Shown piece after piece: positions 34,566-43,155 of a DNA stretch of 64,000 nucleotides (the first letter of the stretch is position 1; every line of letters begins with the position of its first letter). The stretch is from Hyphomonadaceae bacterium UBA1849 (GTDB lineage: Bacteria; Pseudomonadota; Alphaproteobacteria; Caulobacterales; Hyphomonadaceae): NCBI GenBank assembly GCA_002338565.1, contig DDIN01000008.1:1849309-1913308 (forward strand), written 5' to 3'. Below the pieces are notes generated by a model, which was not told the origin of the DNA, made no database searches, and saw nothing but the letters and a program-made list of their open reading frames with translations. The translations under genes and the position numbers were made by a program.

Positions 34566-35729
34566 ATGACCGCACAAGCATTTCCACGCGATCCGTTGCC
34601 ACCAGTACCTCCAAAGCCGCTGAGCGTGAGCCAGCGAGGACGTTCGGGTATGGAGATACTGGGCTCAATGCAGAAGCTCGCTTCTGGCGTTCTGCGCCAG
34701 CACGCGGCTGAGACCTTTTTTGCCAATGAGAAAGCTGCTGAGCTCAATAAGGTACACATAGCAGACAAGAAGCCGGAAAAGTCCGTTCTGCGAGAGCGCA
34801 TCGCTGAAGCGAAGGCGATCTGCGAGTCAGACAGTATCTACCGACTTGAACGTCTGGTTCAGCGCTATGTCGCGGAAGAAAATTACAATCGCGGCATCCC
34901 GGCCATTGAAGAGCGCCGTGAGATGTTCGAGCCGTTTGTCAATTCGGAGGCGACACCAGCAGAAGGTGCGACTCTCGAGCTGAATCCGGAATTAAGCGAG
35001 CCCAAATACTGGTCATCGACTGAATGGCACCTCGAGCCGGGCGGCTGGGAAGGTTATGATCTCTATCCTGCGGTTTTCGCCTTCACGATCGGGCCGAAAG
35101 TCTTCTCTCTGGGCGGTTATGCTGCTGTCGGCGTGGGCGATAAAATTCAGGAACAGCGTTATCAGGTGGCTCTGCAATTCCCGAAGGAAAGCTATCAGCG
35201 GATCTATGAGCCAGGGTGTGGTGGTTTCTCGACGCTCGGCGCCGTGCATCGCGTGTTTCCTGAAGCCGAACTGCATGGCTCGGATTTATCACCTAGCCTC
35301 CTGAAAGGTTGTTACAAAATGGCAGGTGCACTCGGCGTTCCTGTGCATCTGAAACGTACCGATTCGACCAAAACAGGAGAGGCCGATTCCAGCTTTGATG
35401 GGGTCATTACCTATGCGCTTCATCACGAAATGCCCCCGAAAGAGAACAAAGCGCTTTTTGCTGAGATGTTTCGCATTCTGAAACCGGGAGGCGACATCGT
35501 CATCTCTGATCCGCCACCATTCCGCGCGGTCGATCTGTTCCATGCCGTCATTCTGGATTGGGACACCGATCACCGCGAGGAACCATTCTTCAGCGCGACA
35601 GGCGAGTCTGTGCTCGAAGATATGCTCACTGAAGTCGGCTTCGAGAACGCAGAGGCCTACACAATCGGCTCACAGGGAAGCTACCCTTGGGTGACGCGTG
35701 CGCGAAAACCGGAAGCCGCGCTCAATTAA
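34566..35729 (+). CDS. SAM-dependent class I methyltransferase with long N-terminal domain (copy B)
   Basis: A 387-aa paralogue of the protein at 24546-25724. Both share SQRGRSG/TQRGRSG near the start, RYVAEEN-NRGIPAIEERRE, WHLEPGGW-GYDLY, GGYAAVG, IYEPGCGG-STLGA (SAM motif I), DGVITYALHHEMPPK and SDPPPFRAV followed by ILDWDTDH. Divergence is spread evenly, mostly in the N terminus and loops, which indicates an old duplication with both copies kept. AAGGAG precedes the ATG. It stands alone between two terminators. Confidence 0.86.
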   Translation: MTAQAFPRDPLPPVPPKPLSVSQRGRSGMEILGSMQKLASGVLRQHAAETFFANEKAAELNKVHIADKKPEKSVLRERIAEAKAICESDSIYRLERLVQRYVAEENYNRGIPAIEERREMFEPFVNSEATPAEGATLELNPELSEPKYWSSTEWHLEPGGWEGYDLYPAVFAFTIGPKVFSLGGYAAVGVGDKIQEQRYQVALQFPKESYQRIYEPGCGGFSTLGAVHRVFPEAELHGSDLSPSLLKGCYKMAGALGVPVHLKRTDSTKTGEADSSFDGVITYALHHEMPPKENKALFAEMFRILKPGGDIVISDPPPFRAVDLFHAVILDWDTDHREEPFFSATGESVLEDMLTEVGFENAEAYTIGSQGSYPWVTRARKPEAALN

Positions 35730-35779
35730 AGGCTTTGAGACACGGTGTGAGCCGTGCTCCCCGACAAAATGAGCAAAAA

Positions 35780-35817
35780 GACCGTCAGCGAAGCATGAAG
35801 TCGCTGGCGGTCTTTTT
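35780..35817 (+). terminator. Rho-independent terminator of methyltransferase copy B
   Basis: A 12-bp stem with one G-U pair (35780-35791 with 35801-35812) is followed by TTTTT. Confidence 0.88.
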
Positions 35818-35920
35818 GTGCGACCTGTTTGATGGCGATCGTTTGACTGACATTGATCCGTCTCGATGAGCTATTGCCGACAATTTAGACGTCGATTGGA
35901 CTGCTACCGAGGCGGCCGCC

Positions 35921-35934
35921 TGTACGGTTGTACA
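35921..35934. promoter_or_regulatory. Candidate operator TGTAC-N4-GTACA upstream of the DUF1329 gene
   Basis: A 14-bp inverted repeat TGTACGGTTGTACA lies 71 bp before the start of the DUF1329 gene. It could bind a dimeric repressor, but a short dyad like this may also arise by chance. Confidence 0.25.
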
Positions 35935-36004
35935 GTTGCTGCAATCCAGCGCGCGGCGTCTATTCCCAGCGAAATCGTACTGAACAAATTTTCGAGGAGT
36001 ACCC

Positions 36005-37375
36005 ATGTCAGTTTTTACAAAATTAACGCTGCGCGCGCTGGGCGTCGCGACGATATCATCACTGGTGTTGATGGCGGGCGGTGTAGCTACTGCGCAGTCC
36101 CCTGAGCAAACACCTGTAGGTGCAATTCATGCCGGGTCTTCAGACGGCGTCATTCCGGCTTATAACGGCGGAATTTGGGAGGTCCCTCTTGGTTACGCAC
36201 GGGGCGACGCGTACATCTCGCCGTTCAGCGACGACAGGCCCATATTTACGATCACATCATCAAATGCGTCTCAATATAGCAGCCATTTGACGCCTGGTCT
36301 TGCCGCATTGCTCAATCGATATCCGACGTCATTCAGCGTTCCGGTTTACCCGACACGCCGGTCAGCGAGCTTTCCGCAATGGTATATGGATGCGTCTGAG
36401 TCTTCTACACCGTCTGCGTCGATGTCAGGAACGGATCAGAACGCTGTCATCCAGTTCTCTGGTGGTGAGGGCGTCATCGGCATTCCGTTCCCAAACCCGA
36501 CGTCTGGTCTTGAGGCCATCAGTAACCACCGTATGCGCTATCGAGGCGGCTCCGCGACTGCAACAATTCAGCAGGTTGCGCCGCAGGCATCGGGTGATTA
36601 CACGATGATGGAAACCGATTTGGCGTATACGAGCTTCATTGCAGATACGCCTGTTCTGCTCGAAGGGAATATCATTCGAAAATACAAGGAACGTGTTCGG
36701 ACGCCAGCTCGGATTGCAGGCACATCAATACTTGTTTATGACATGGTTGACCATGTTGCTAATTCTCAAATGAATTGGACTTATAGCGCTGGGCAGCGAC
36801 GGGTAAGGCGCTCACCTGAACTTGTTTATGATGCACCACTAGAACTCGCCGATGGTCTCGCAACCTATGACATGTTGGATATGTTTCAGGGTGATACCTC
36901 TCGCTATGAATGGACGCTTGAAGGGCGTCAGGAATATATCCTTCCCTACAACGCATATGACTTGATCAATGCCGATTATCGCAATGTTGTGTATAGGGCG
37001 CATCTGAATCCGGAATATACGCGCTTTGAGCGTCATCGGGTCTGGGTCGTGAAGGCAGAGCTACGCGATGGAATGGCCCACACATATCCGTCTCGTACCT
37101 TCTATCTCGATGAAGACAGCTGGCAAATACTCGCGGCTGAACACTATGATGCCAACGGGCAGCTGGCGGTCGTGTCTCTCGCATTCCCGATCAATTTTTA
37201 CGATGCTCCTACCTTCATGAGTGCCGTTGATGTGCATCACAATCTGTCGTCAGGTCGTTATTTCGCACGGGGCTTCCTGGGGAGGGGTGAGCGGGATGCG
37301 TCCATCGATTTTGATGCAGTACTGGAGCAGCACGAATTCACACCTCAAGCTTTGAGGCGGGAAGGACGCCGCTAA
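36005..37375 (+). CDS. DUF1329-family exported protein
   Basis: A 456-aa protein with a signal peptide (residues 1-31, ending VATAQS). The sequence has DUF1329 features: an early GVIPAYNGGIWEVP, a central GEGVIGIPFPNP segment with the following strand run, LELADGLATYDMLDMFQGDT, and YILPYNAYDL with a tyrosine-rich C-terminal half (YIL..YNAY, RHRVWVVKAEL). Family members have a LolA/LppX-like half-barrel and are usually found with RND exporters and DUF1302 proteins in hydrophobic-compound or sterol metabolism; those partners are not in this window. GAGGAG precedes the ATG. Confidence 0.8.
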   Translation: MSVFTKLTLRALGVATISSLVLMAGGVATAQSPEQTPVGAIHAGSSDGVIPAYNGGIWEVPLGYARGDAYISPFSDDRPIFTITSSNASQYSSHLTPGLAALLNRYPTSFSVPVYPTRRSASFPQWYMDASESSTPSASMSGTDQNAVIQFSGGEGVIGIPFPNPTSGLEAISNHRMRYRGGSATATIQQVAPQASGDYTMMETDLAYTSFIADTPVLLEGNIIRKYKERVRTPARIAGTSILVYDMVDHVANSQMNWTYSAGQRRVRRSPELVYDAPLELADGLATYDMLDMFQGDTSRYEWTLEGRQEYILPYNAYDLINADYRNVVYRAHLNPEYTRFERHRVWVVKAELRDGMAHTYPSRTFYLDEDSWQILAAEHYDANGQLAVVSLAFPINFYDAPTFMSAVDVHHNLSSGRYFARGFLGRGERDASIDFDAVLEQHEFTPQALRREGRR

Positions 37376-37406
37376 AAGCTTCATGCCTTTGGCAATCAAA
37401 TCACAA

Positions 37407-37435
37407 GCCCCATTCGGATGACGAGTGGGGCTCTT
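37407..37435 (+). terminator. Rho-independent terminator of the DUF1329 gene
   Basis: A 10-bp stem with one G-U pair (37407-37416 with 37422-37431), followed by TCTTTCATTT. It marks the end of the catabolic region. Confidence 0.75.
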
Positions 37436-38668
37436 TCATTTCCGGAAATTGATGCGCGTACAAGCGCGCTAGGACACCCAATGCGACGGGGCAATCAGCA
37501 AGTTTTTATTTTCAGGAAGAAAATGGCGGTGTGGTGAGGCGGGAGCGAAATGGTCTCATTCAGATATGCAGACAAAATAGATGATTACGCCCGTCCTTTC
37601 GCTGGACCGACCGTTCGCCGTATTAATGTAGGCATTCAACTCGTCATATAATCAAAACGAGTTGGAGAAACGCGTTCTGGTTGATGCCTTTGCAGGCAAA
37701 TTCCAAAGGGTCTCAGTTCGTGACTTTTTCTACCGAAAGGCCAGCGCCACATTGTATTATTGCAATTTAAGTGCGCCGATAAACAGACCGATTATTTTGG
37801 CTGGTCAAAAACCATGCCAAGCCGATATTGGAAAAGCGTTGTTCTCAATACCCGATCTATCAAGCTGTTCACCGTATCGGCTGCCCCGTCAGGCTTTGTT
37901 ATGCAATCATCAGTCTGGATGCTTCGAGTTTATATCGAAGTCCGAGTTCAGAGTGCTTCGAGGCGTTACATTTACTCGAAGAGGGAATTCGTTAAGGCCT
38001 CTTAATTTGTTAATATCTGAGGTCTGAGTGTGCACGGTGAGTTCCATTTAAATCATTGCTTGGAGTGCTAACTAGCTCGGCGGCTGAGGCAACCGGTCTC
38101 TGGTTTGGCATGAGGGCGTTGCTTAGAGACAGGTCACCATTAATCTGGCCGCAGCCCGTTCTGGGAGCGGGACTTTGGCTCGGGTTTTTAATCCCTCAAA
38201 GCCGCGAGAATTTGAGAGATATTCCGGTTTACGTCGCGGGACCGGGGAAAACATGATGTAAAACTATCTTTGAGTTTTATGATGTGAGCGAGCAGCCTTT
38301 GGCGCGTCCTGTTTGAACGCTGTTTTAGAAAAACCGACCAAAAATGTACGCCTGTGACAGCGTCGATGAAATGACGCTAGAAAATTCCACAAAATTTTCT
38401 GCTTCTGATGGCTCTGACAGGAGTCGAAGCTAAGCCGTTGAAAACTAAAGAGAAGGTTGGTGTCTATCTGCGTTTTCTACACATGCCTATGTAGAGAGTC
38501 CGGCCTCTAAAGTATAAATTGTATTTTTGCGTGACTTGACCATTCAAAAATACACGTAAAAGTGGTCGGATGAGCAATAGGCTAAAGTCCTTAGCTCAGG
38601 AGCGAGGGGGGGCCTCGTGACGGCTGCATATAGCAGGACGTAGATTGGGGTTGGTGTCGGGAAGATTC
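37436..38668. other. Gene-poor spacer between the catabolic region and the flagellar-type cluster
   Basis: About 1.2 kb with no convincing gene. Open frames at 37662-38027 and 38056-38256 lack ribosome sites and protein-like composition. An 8-bp inverted repeat, CAACTCGT/ACGAGTTG (37637-37644 with 37657-37664), and a 7-bp one, TAAAACT/AGTTTTA (38259-38265 with 38273-38279), are present. GCCGATAA at 37775-37782 equals the sigma-28 -10 consensus, but no matching -35 is in register. The last 300 bp should contain the promoter of the flagellar operon, and none could be fixed. No tRNA or attachment site was recognised. Confidence 0.6.
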
Positions 38669-39382
38669 ATGAGTGATCCATTAATTGAGGCAGTGCGGTT
38701 GCTTGCTTCTTCGGAGCAGCGGGCAGCTGTAATTGGTCGCAATATTTCGAGCGCACAGGTTCCTGGATATCGCGCTGAATCTTTACTTGCGAACCTATCT
38801 GACACAGCCGACGTTTTCGGCACTGAGCGACTTAATTTTCAGTCGGTTTACCGCGCTGAGGCGGGTACAACTCAGCTCACAGGAAATGCCTTTGACTTTG
38901 CTATTTCCGGGGAGGGGTTCTTTCTTCTTCAGCATCCGGAAACGGGCGTTGAGTTTCTGTCTCGCGGGGGTAGGTTTCATCGTAGATCAGATTTACAGCT
39001 CGTTGATGAAAATGGACTTATTCTCCTTTCAGCAGATGGCGCTCCAGTGCGCGCCGCATCCGATGTTGTGGAAGTTTTGTCCGATGGAACACTGTTGGAG
39101 GACGGCGTCGCCGTTGCGCAGATAGGCCTTTTTGTGCCTGAGGAAACGAGTGCTATGAGCGCGGTTTCAGGCTCACTCATGCAGATGAAAAACGGGATCG
39201 GCGTGACGAGGGTTGAAAGCGGAAACCTTCTTCAAGGTGCATTTGAATCTTCCAATGTCGAACTTGGCGCAGAGATGATTGAGTTGATGCAGTCTGTGCG
39301 TCAGGCGGAGACCGGTGCGCGTCTTATCCAAGCTTATGATTCTATGATCGGTAGCGCGATCGCAACCTTTGGGCGGAGCTGA
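38669..39382 (+). CDS. flgF: Flagellar proximal-rod protein FlgF-like
   Basis: A protein of about 237 aa of the rod/hook family. The N-terminal helix (residues 5-35, EAVRLLASSEQRAAVIGRNISSAQVPGYRAE) corresponds to the LxxQxxxLxVxANNIANxxTxGFK region but is strongly diverged. The central GNAFDFAISGEGFFLLQHPETG and the C-terminal SNVELGAEMIELMQSVRQAE are typical. Its order before flgG supports FlgF. ATG at 38669 follows GGGAAG; an upstream TTG at 38645 is less likely. First gene of a tightly packed operon of about 15 kb. Confidence 0.85.
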   Translation: MSDPLIEAVRLLASSEQRAAVIGRNISSAQVPGYRAESLLANLSDTADVFGTERLNFQSVYRAEAGTTQLTGNAFDFAISGEGFFLLQHPETGVEFLSRGGRFHRRSDLQLVDENGLILLSADGAPVRAASDVVEVLSDGTLLEDGVAVAQIGLFVPEETSAMSAVSGSLMQMKNGIGVTRVESGNLLQGAFESSNVELGAEMIELMQSVRQAETGARLIQAYDSMIGSAIATFGRS

Positions 39383-39384
39383 GA

Positions 39385-40128
39385 ATGAATGACGCATTTT
39401 ATGTCGCTGGTATCGGGCTCGGCTCGCAGGAGCGTGCTCTAAGTGTGGTTGCAAACAATATCTCCAACCTAAACACGCAGGGGTTTAAACGCGCTGAGAT
39501 CAGCTTTGCTGAGGTAATGGCAAGTACTTCAAGTGACATGCGGGGCGTCGGTGTACGGATGGACCAGGCTGCGGCGGTTTTCGATCAGGGCGACATCGTT
39601 GAAACAGGCAATTCGCTCGACATTGCGATTGACGGGAATGGTTTCCTTGAACTCTTGGGGGCCGGTGGAAACAGCTATCTTTGGCGCGGTGGGCGGCTCC
39701 ATGTAGGGCAGGAAGGCTATCTCCAGGCTGAAAACGGAATGATGCTTCGTGATATGGTTAATGTGCCCATAGGTGCGCGTGAGATCCGTGTGGGTGCTGA
39801 TGGTACGGTGGGTGCGCTGTTGGTTAATGAGGATGCGGTTTCTGAGCTTGGTCAGCTGTCGCTCGTGAGCGTGAATTCTTCAGCTGATCTTATCCAAAAG
39901 TCGAGTGGACTTTATGAGGTAAGAAGCGGTGTTAGGTCCTATGGCGCCGTTGCAGGTGAGGATGGTGCTGGGCAGTTTGTGTCGGGCGCGGTAGAGCGTT
40001 CTACTGTGGACCTCAATCAGGAAATGGTCAGCATGATGATCATTCAGCGCGCTTATTCTTCGAACGCGCAGGTGTTGCAGGCTGCGGATCGTCTGATGTC
40101 CATAGCGAATTCTTTAAGGCAGCAATAA
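39385..40128 (+). CDS. flgG: Flagellar distal-rod protein FlgG
   Basis: A 247-aa rod protein, close to the usual 260 aa. It has the N-terminal VVANNISNLNTQGFKRAEISF helix-turn typical of axial proteins, the GNSLDIAIDGNGFLEL core strand and the C-terminal helix VDLNQEMVSMMIIQRAYSSNAQVLQAADRL that polymerises in the rod. It starts 2 bp after flgF. It would form the drive-shaft portion crossing the periplasm, through the P and L rings encoded two to three genes downstream. Confidence 0.92.
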   Translation: MNDAFYVAGIGLGSQERALSVVANNISNLNTQGFKRAEISFAEVMASTSSDMRGVGVRMDQAAAVFDQGDIVETGNSLDIAIDGNGFLELLGAGGNSYLWRGGRLHVGQEGYLQAENGMMLRDMVNVPIGAREIRVGADGTVGALLVNEDAVSELGQLSLVSVNSSADLIQKSSGLYEVRSGVRSYGAVAGEDGAGQFVSGAVERSTVDLNQEMVSMMIIQRAYSSNAQVLQAADRLMSIANSLRQQ

Positions 40129-40130
40129 CG

Positions 40131-40664
40131 ATGATTGCGTCTTTGGTAGCGGCCTCAGTTCTGTCTTCACTTGAAGTCGGGGTTTGCCTCAGCTCGGCCC
40201 CGGTAGTTATTTTCGAGCATGCCTATCCGGTGTTCGGTGATATCATTGATGAAGAGGCGCTGCCCGCGACTTGGGCGAGTGCCGCAAAGTCCCGATTGAT
40301 GGCACTATCTTTACCGGTGGTGTCTGGAGAGTCCTTCGCGCGTGAAGATGTGATCGATATGGTTTCAAATCGTGCGCCCGGACTGTTGATCATTGATTGT
40401 GACCCAGCGTCGGGTGAGATGGTTTTTAACCGGATGGAGCAGGCATCTGTTGTGTCCGATGACGTGACTTTGCAGACAGTACGGCGCGCTGGCAAATGGG
40501 ATGAGGCAGTGCTTCAGATTGTGTCGGGTTCTATTCGAATTCAGCGACCGGTCACTCTGCTGGAAGATCTGTATGGTCAGAGCCGCGTGTTTGTTATGAC
40601 TGCTGACGATGAAGTCCTCAGCGTGCCAGTAGACGGTCGCTTCATGAGGCTTGTCGATCCATGA
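40131..40664 (+). CDS. Protein in the flgA position, divergent
   Basis: A 177-aa protein with a hydrophobic N terminus (MIASLVAASVLSSLEVG) that can act as an export signal. It sits between flgG and flgH, exactly where alphaproteobacteria place flgA, the periplasmic chaperone for P-ring assembly. Two-domain FlgA signatures (the SAF domain with its GxxI...D...PVV pattern) are hard to find; VFGDIIDEEALP and a final VLSVPVDGRFMRL may be remnants. I treat it as a shortened FlgA by position only. It starts 2 bp after flgG and overlaps flgH by 4 bp. Confidence 0.6.
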   Translation: MIASLVAASVLSSLEVGVCLSSAPVVIFEHAYPVFGDIIDEEALPATWASAAKSRLMALSLPVVSGESFAREDVIDMVSNRAPGLLIIDCDPASGEMVFNRMEQASVVSDDVTLQTVRRAGKWDEAVLQIVSGSIRIQRPVTLLEDLYGQSRVFVMTADDEVLSVPVDGRFMRLVDP

Positions 40665-41248
40665 AGAGCATCTTTAGCCTATTGTCTTCGCTGGTTTTTG
40701 TAGTTGGGCTGTCGGTTTCGGCTCACGCAGACAATCTTTATCGGCCGGGAGAGCACTCTAATCTAATCTCGGACAACAAAGCCTCCCGGATTGGCGATAT
40801 TCTGACAGTTATCGTTTATCAGAATACCGAAGCATCGAATACAGCGAGTATGCGTTCCTCCCGACAGACAGACATTGATGGTGGATGGCGGCTTACGGGT
40901 GTTGAAGAGTTTGGTCAGGCGCGCCTTGCAACAGGATATGATGGCCGCGGAGAAACGCGGCGCAGTGAGCGTTTTCTGGCGTCTTTCAGTGTGTCAGTTA
41001 TTGATATCGTCAATGATGGTACACTTTTGGTTGGCGGGACGCAGGTTTTGTACATCAATGGCGAAAGGTCAGAAGTGACTCTTGAGGGCAAGGTTCGTGT
41101 CGTTGATATCTCCTCTCAAAATACAGTGATTTCAACTCTGCTTGCCGACGCAGTTATCAGTTATGATGGAGAAGGATTTGTAACCCGAGGGTCCAATCCG
41201 GGATTGGTGACCTGGCTTTTGGGTGTGTTTGGACTGGTGCCGGTATGA
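40661..41248 (+). CDS. flgH: Flagellar L-ring protein FlgH without lipoprotein cysteine
   Basis: A 195-aa protein matching FlgH in its core: HSNLISDNKASRIGDILTVIVYQNTEASNTAS (about residues 32-63), the RRSERFLASFSVSVIDIVNDGTLLVGG segment, and the final YDGEGFVTRGSNPGLVTWLLGVFG. Standard FlgH is a lipoprotein; here the signal ends VSAHADNLY with no Cys, so it looks like a signal-peptidase-I substrate. It would form the outer-membrane ring around the rod. It overlaps both neighbours by 4 bp. Confidence 0.92.
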   Translation: MKSIFSLLSSLVFVVGLSVSAHADNLYRPGEHSNLISDNKASRIGDILTVIVYQNTEASNTASMRSSRQTDIDGGWRLTGVEEFGQARLATGYDGRGETRRSERFLASFSVSVIDIVNDGTLLVGGTQVLYINGERSEVTLEGKVRVVDISSQNTVISTLLADAVISYDGEGFVTRGSNPGLVTWLLGVFGLVPV

Positions 41249-42375
41249 CCTCCTTTGCGTCGGTAATCCGCGTCCTGATCATAGGGCTTTGCGCGCTTGT
41301 TCTGCCCGTGCAAGTCGCTGCATCGCAAACCATCCAGATGAGAGACGCTGGTCGGTTCGAAGGCTGGCGTTCGAACGAACTCGTCGGGTATGGCCTTGTG
41401 GTGGGGCTTGCAGGATCCGGAGACAGTCAGCGCAGCGTCGTCACACGCCAGGCGCTTCAAAATTTGCTCGGACGTTTCAATACAACGGTAAGTGAGGACG
41501 AATTGTCTAGTCGCAACGCGGCAGTGGTGATGGTGACCGCGAAGCTTCCACCATCAGCCAATGTTGGGGATCAGATCACGGTGACGGTATCTTCCATTGG
41601 AGATGCCAGGAGCCTTTCCGGAGGCGTTCTTTTGTTCACCGAGTTGCTGGCGGCGCAAGGGGAGCCATATGCTGTTGCGCAGGGCGCGCTCGTTACTGGC
41701 GGCTATAACTTTGAATCTCAGCTCAATATGCAGCAACGAAATTATCCCACCACGGCCGTAATTGAGAACGGTGGAACGGTCGAAGTACCGGTAAATGCGA
41801 ATATTCTGAACGCAGATAACCAGCTTAGTTTTCTCTTGAGAGATCCCAGTTTTGGCAATGCGCAAAAAATTGCTGATGCCGTCGAAATGCGATTTGGAAT
41901 TGGTGTTGCCCATGCCGTTGGCGCTGATGAGGTTCAGATACAGTATTATCCGGAATTTGGCAGCCTCCCCCGGTTTGTGGCTGAGCTAGAAACACTTACC
42001 TTTTTGCCAGACACATTCGCCAGAATCGTGGTCAATGAACGCACAGGAACGGTTGTAGCGGGCGCGGACATCAGGATATCTGACATTGTGATCTCTCAAG
42101 GTGATCTGAAAGTGCAAATCGAGGCCGATTCTTTCGGCCTGCAACCCGGTTTCATTTCTGGACAAAATGACGGGATTAGTAGTCTGGTTATTACCAATAC
42201 TGATCTAAGCGTTGACGATTCTTCATCGGATATTGTTGCCAGTTTTCCAAGTGCGACGATCGGGGATCTCGTTCAGGGACTGCGAGAGGCCGGCGTAACC
42301 AGTCGCGATCTTATTTCCGTACTTCAGGCCATGAGAGCTGCTGGCGCAGTCCATGCCGAAATTATTGTTCAGTAG
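41245..42375 (+). CDS. flgI: Flagellar P-ring protein FlgI
   Basis: A 376-aa protein of normal family length with a signal peptide (residues 1-25, ending QVAAS). It carries the diagnostic N-terminal MRDAGRFEGWRSNELVGYGLVVGLAGSGDS and the VMVTAKLPPSANVGDQITVTVSSIGDARSLSGG segment, followed by the C-terminal DLVQGLREAGVTSRDLISVLQAMRAAGAVHAEI. It is one of the most conventional proteins of this cluster and forms the peptidoglycan-level bushing. Confidence 0.96.
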   Translation: MTSFASVIRVLIIGLCALVLPVQVAASQTIQMRDAGRFEGWRSNELVGYGLVVGLAGSGDSQRSVVTRQALQNLLGRFNTTVSEDELSSRNAAVVMVTAKLPPSANVGDQITVTVSSIGDARSLSGGVLLFTELLAAQGEPYAVAQGALVTGGYNFESQLNMQQRNYPTTAVIENGGTVEVPVNANILNADNQLSFLLRDPSFGNAQKIADAVEMRFGIGVAHAVGADEVQIQYYPEFGSLPRFVAELETLTFLPDTFARIVVNERTGTVVAGADIRISDIVISQGDLKVQIEADSFGLQPGFISGQNDGISSLVITNTDLSVDDSSSDIVASFPSATIGDLVQGLREAGVTSRDLISVLQAMRAAGAVHAEIIVQ

Positions 42376-42387
42376 AGGGAGAGGGTG

Positions 42388-42723
42388 ATGGATGCCGTAA
42401 CTTTTAGTGCAGTTTCAAAAACACTCGACCTCTTGTCTCTCCGTCAGGATTACACGGCTCAGAACTTGGCAAACGCGAATACGCCGAACTATCAGCCTGT
42501 TCGGATCAGTTTCGCAGATGCATTGAGCGTTGCAATGACGGAGGGCGCTTCAGCGGTTGAGCAGGTTGAGCCGACAATCGAGAGAATAGTTTCCGAATCT
42601 GGCGTTCGGATTGATCTTGAGCTCGCGGAATCTTCTAAGACGGCCATGCAGTATGCAGCACTCACCGAAATTCTCGGACGACATATGGCTATCGCCAAAA
42701 GTGCAGTAAGTGGAGGGCGCTAA
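42388..42723 (+). CDS. flgB: Flagellar rod protein FlgB
   Basis: A protein of about 111 aa, slightly short for FlgB (usual about 130). The N terminus reads LDLLSLRQDYTAQNLANANTPNYQPVRISF, the axial-protein signature, and the C-terminal helix EILGRHMAIAKSAVSGG is the conserved rod helix. ATG at 42388 is chosen over the GTG three bases earlier because GAGGGAGAGG is better spaced. It is next to flgC and fliE, the usual trio. Confidence 0.9.
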   Translation: MDAVTFSAVSKTLDLLSLRQDYTAQNLANANTPNYQPVRISFADALSVAMTEGASAVEQVEPTIERIVSESGVRIDLELAESSKTAMQYAALTEILGRHMAIAKSAVSGGR

Positions 42724-42726
42724 GCA

Positions 42727-43155
42727 ATGCAAGCTTTCGAAATCAGTCTGTCGGCGCTTGATGTGGAATGGCAACGTTATGCTGTCATCGCTGAAAACCT
42801 GGCGAATGTAAATTCTCCCGTGGACGCGGCTGGCAATCGTGTTGGCGCGCGTCGGTTGTTGTCCGGTCCTGCCGTGGATTTTCAGACGCTTATGACAACG
42901 GATTTAAACAATCGTGAGCCTGTAGGGGTGAGGGTGTTTGCGATCGAAGAAATGCAAGATCCGGTGCGATCTGTGTATGAGCCGGATCATCCGAGCGCGA
43001 ATGCCGAAGGATTTGTTCAGTATGCAAATGTGGATCATGGTCAGGAGATGTCGCTGCTCGTGAAAACCATGCGTGTTTATGAGGCTAATCTCACGGCGAT
43101 GTCGATTTCAAAGCAGATGTATATGAAGGCGCTGGAAATGGGGCGGACGGTATGA
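42727..43155 (+). CDS. flgC: Flagellar rod protein FlgC
   Basis: A 142-aa protein of standard length. The start (FEISLSALDVEWQRYAVIAENLANVNSP) and end (YANVDHGQEMSLLVKTMRVYEANLTAMSISKQMYMKALEMG) match FlgC; the YEAN motif is diagnostic for the rod helix. It begins 3 bp after flgB and overlaps fliE by 4 bp. Confidence 0.93.
   Translation: MQAFEISLSALDVEWQRYAVIAENLANVNSPVDAAGNRVGARRLLSGPAVDFQTLMTTDLNNREPVGVRVFAIEEMQDPVRSVYEPDHPSANAEGFVQYANVDHGQEMSLLVKTMRVYEANLTAMSISKQMYMKALEMGRTV

Noticed and set aside
37775..37782. Exact sigma-28 -10 hexamer region GCCGATAA upstream of the flagellar operon
   Set aside because: The -35 region in register reads ATTATTGC, only two matches to TAAAGTTT, and it lies about 0.9 kb from flgF, so I do not call it a promoter.
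37662..38027. A 121-codon frame in the gene-poor spacer
   Set aside because: TTG start with no convincing ribosome site, random-looking composition and no recognisable domain. It may be expressed, but I cannot support it.
38095..38125. Possible sigma-54 promoter (TTTGGCATGAGGGCGTTGCTT)
   Set aside because: The GG-to-GC spacing is 12 instead of 10, which abolishes sigma-54 recognition.
38100..38230. A tRNA-like fold in the spacer (GGGTTTTTAATCCCTC segment)
   Set aside because: No acceptor stem or D-loop can be paired with it and the T-loop lacks the GTTCRA core.
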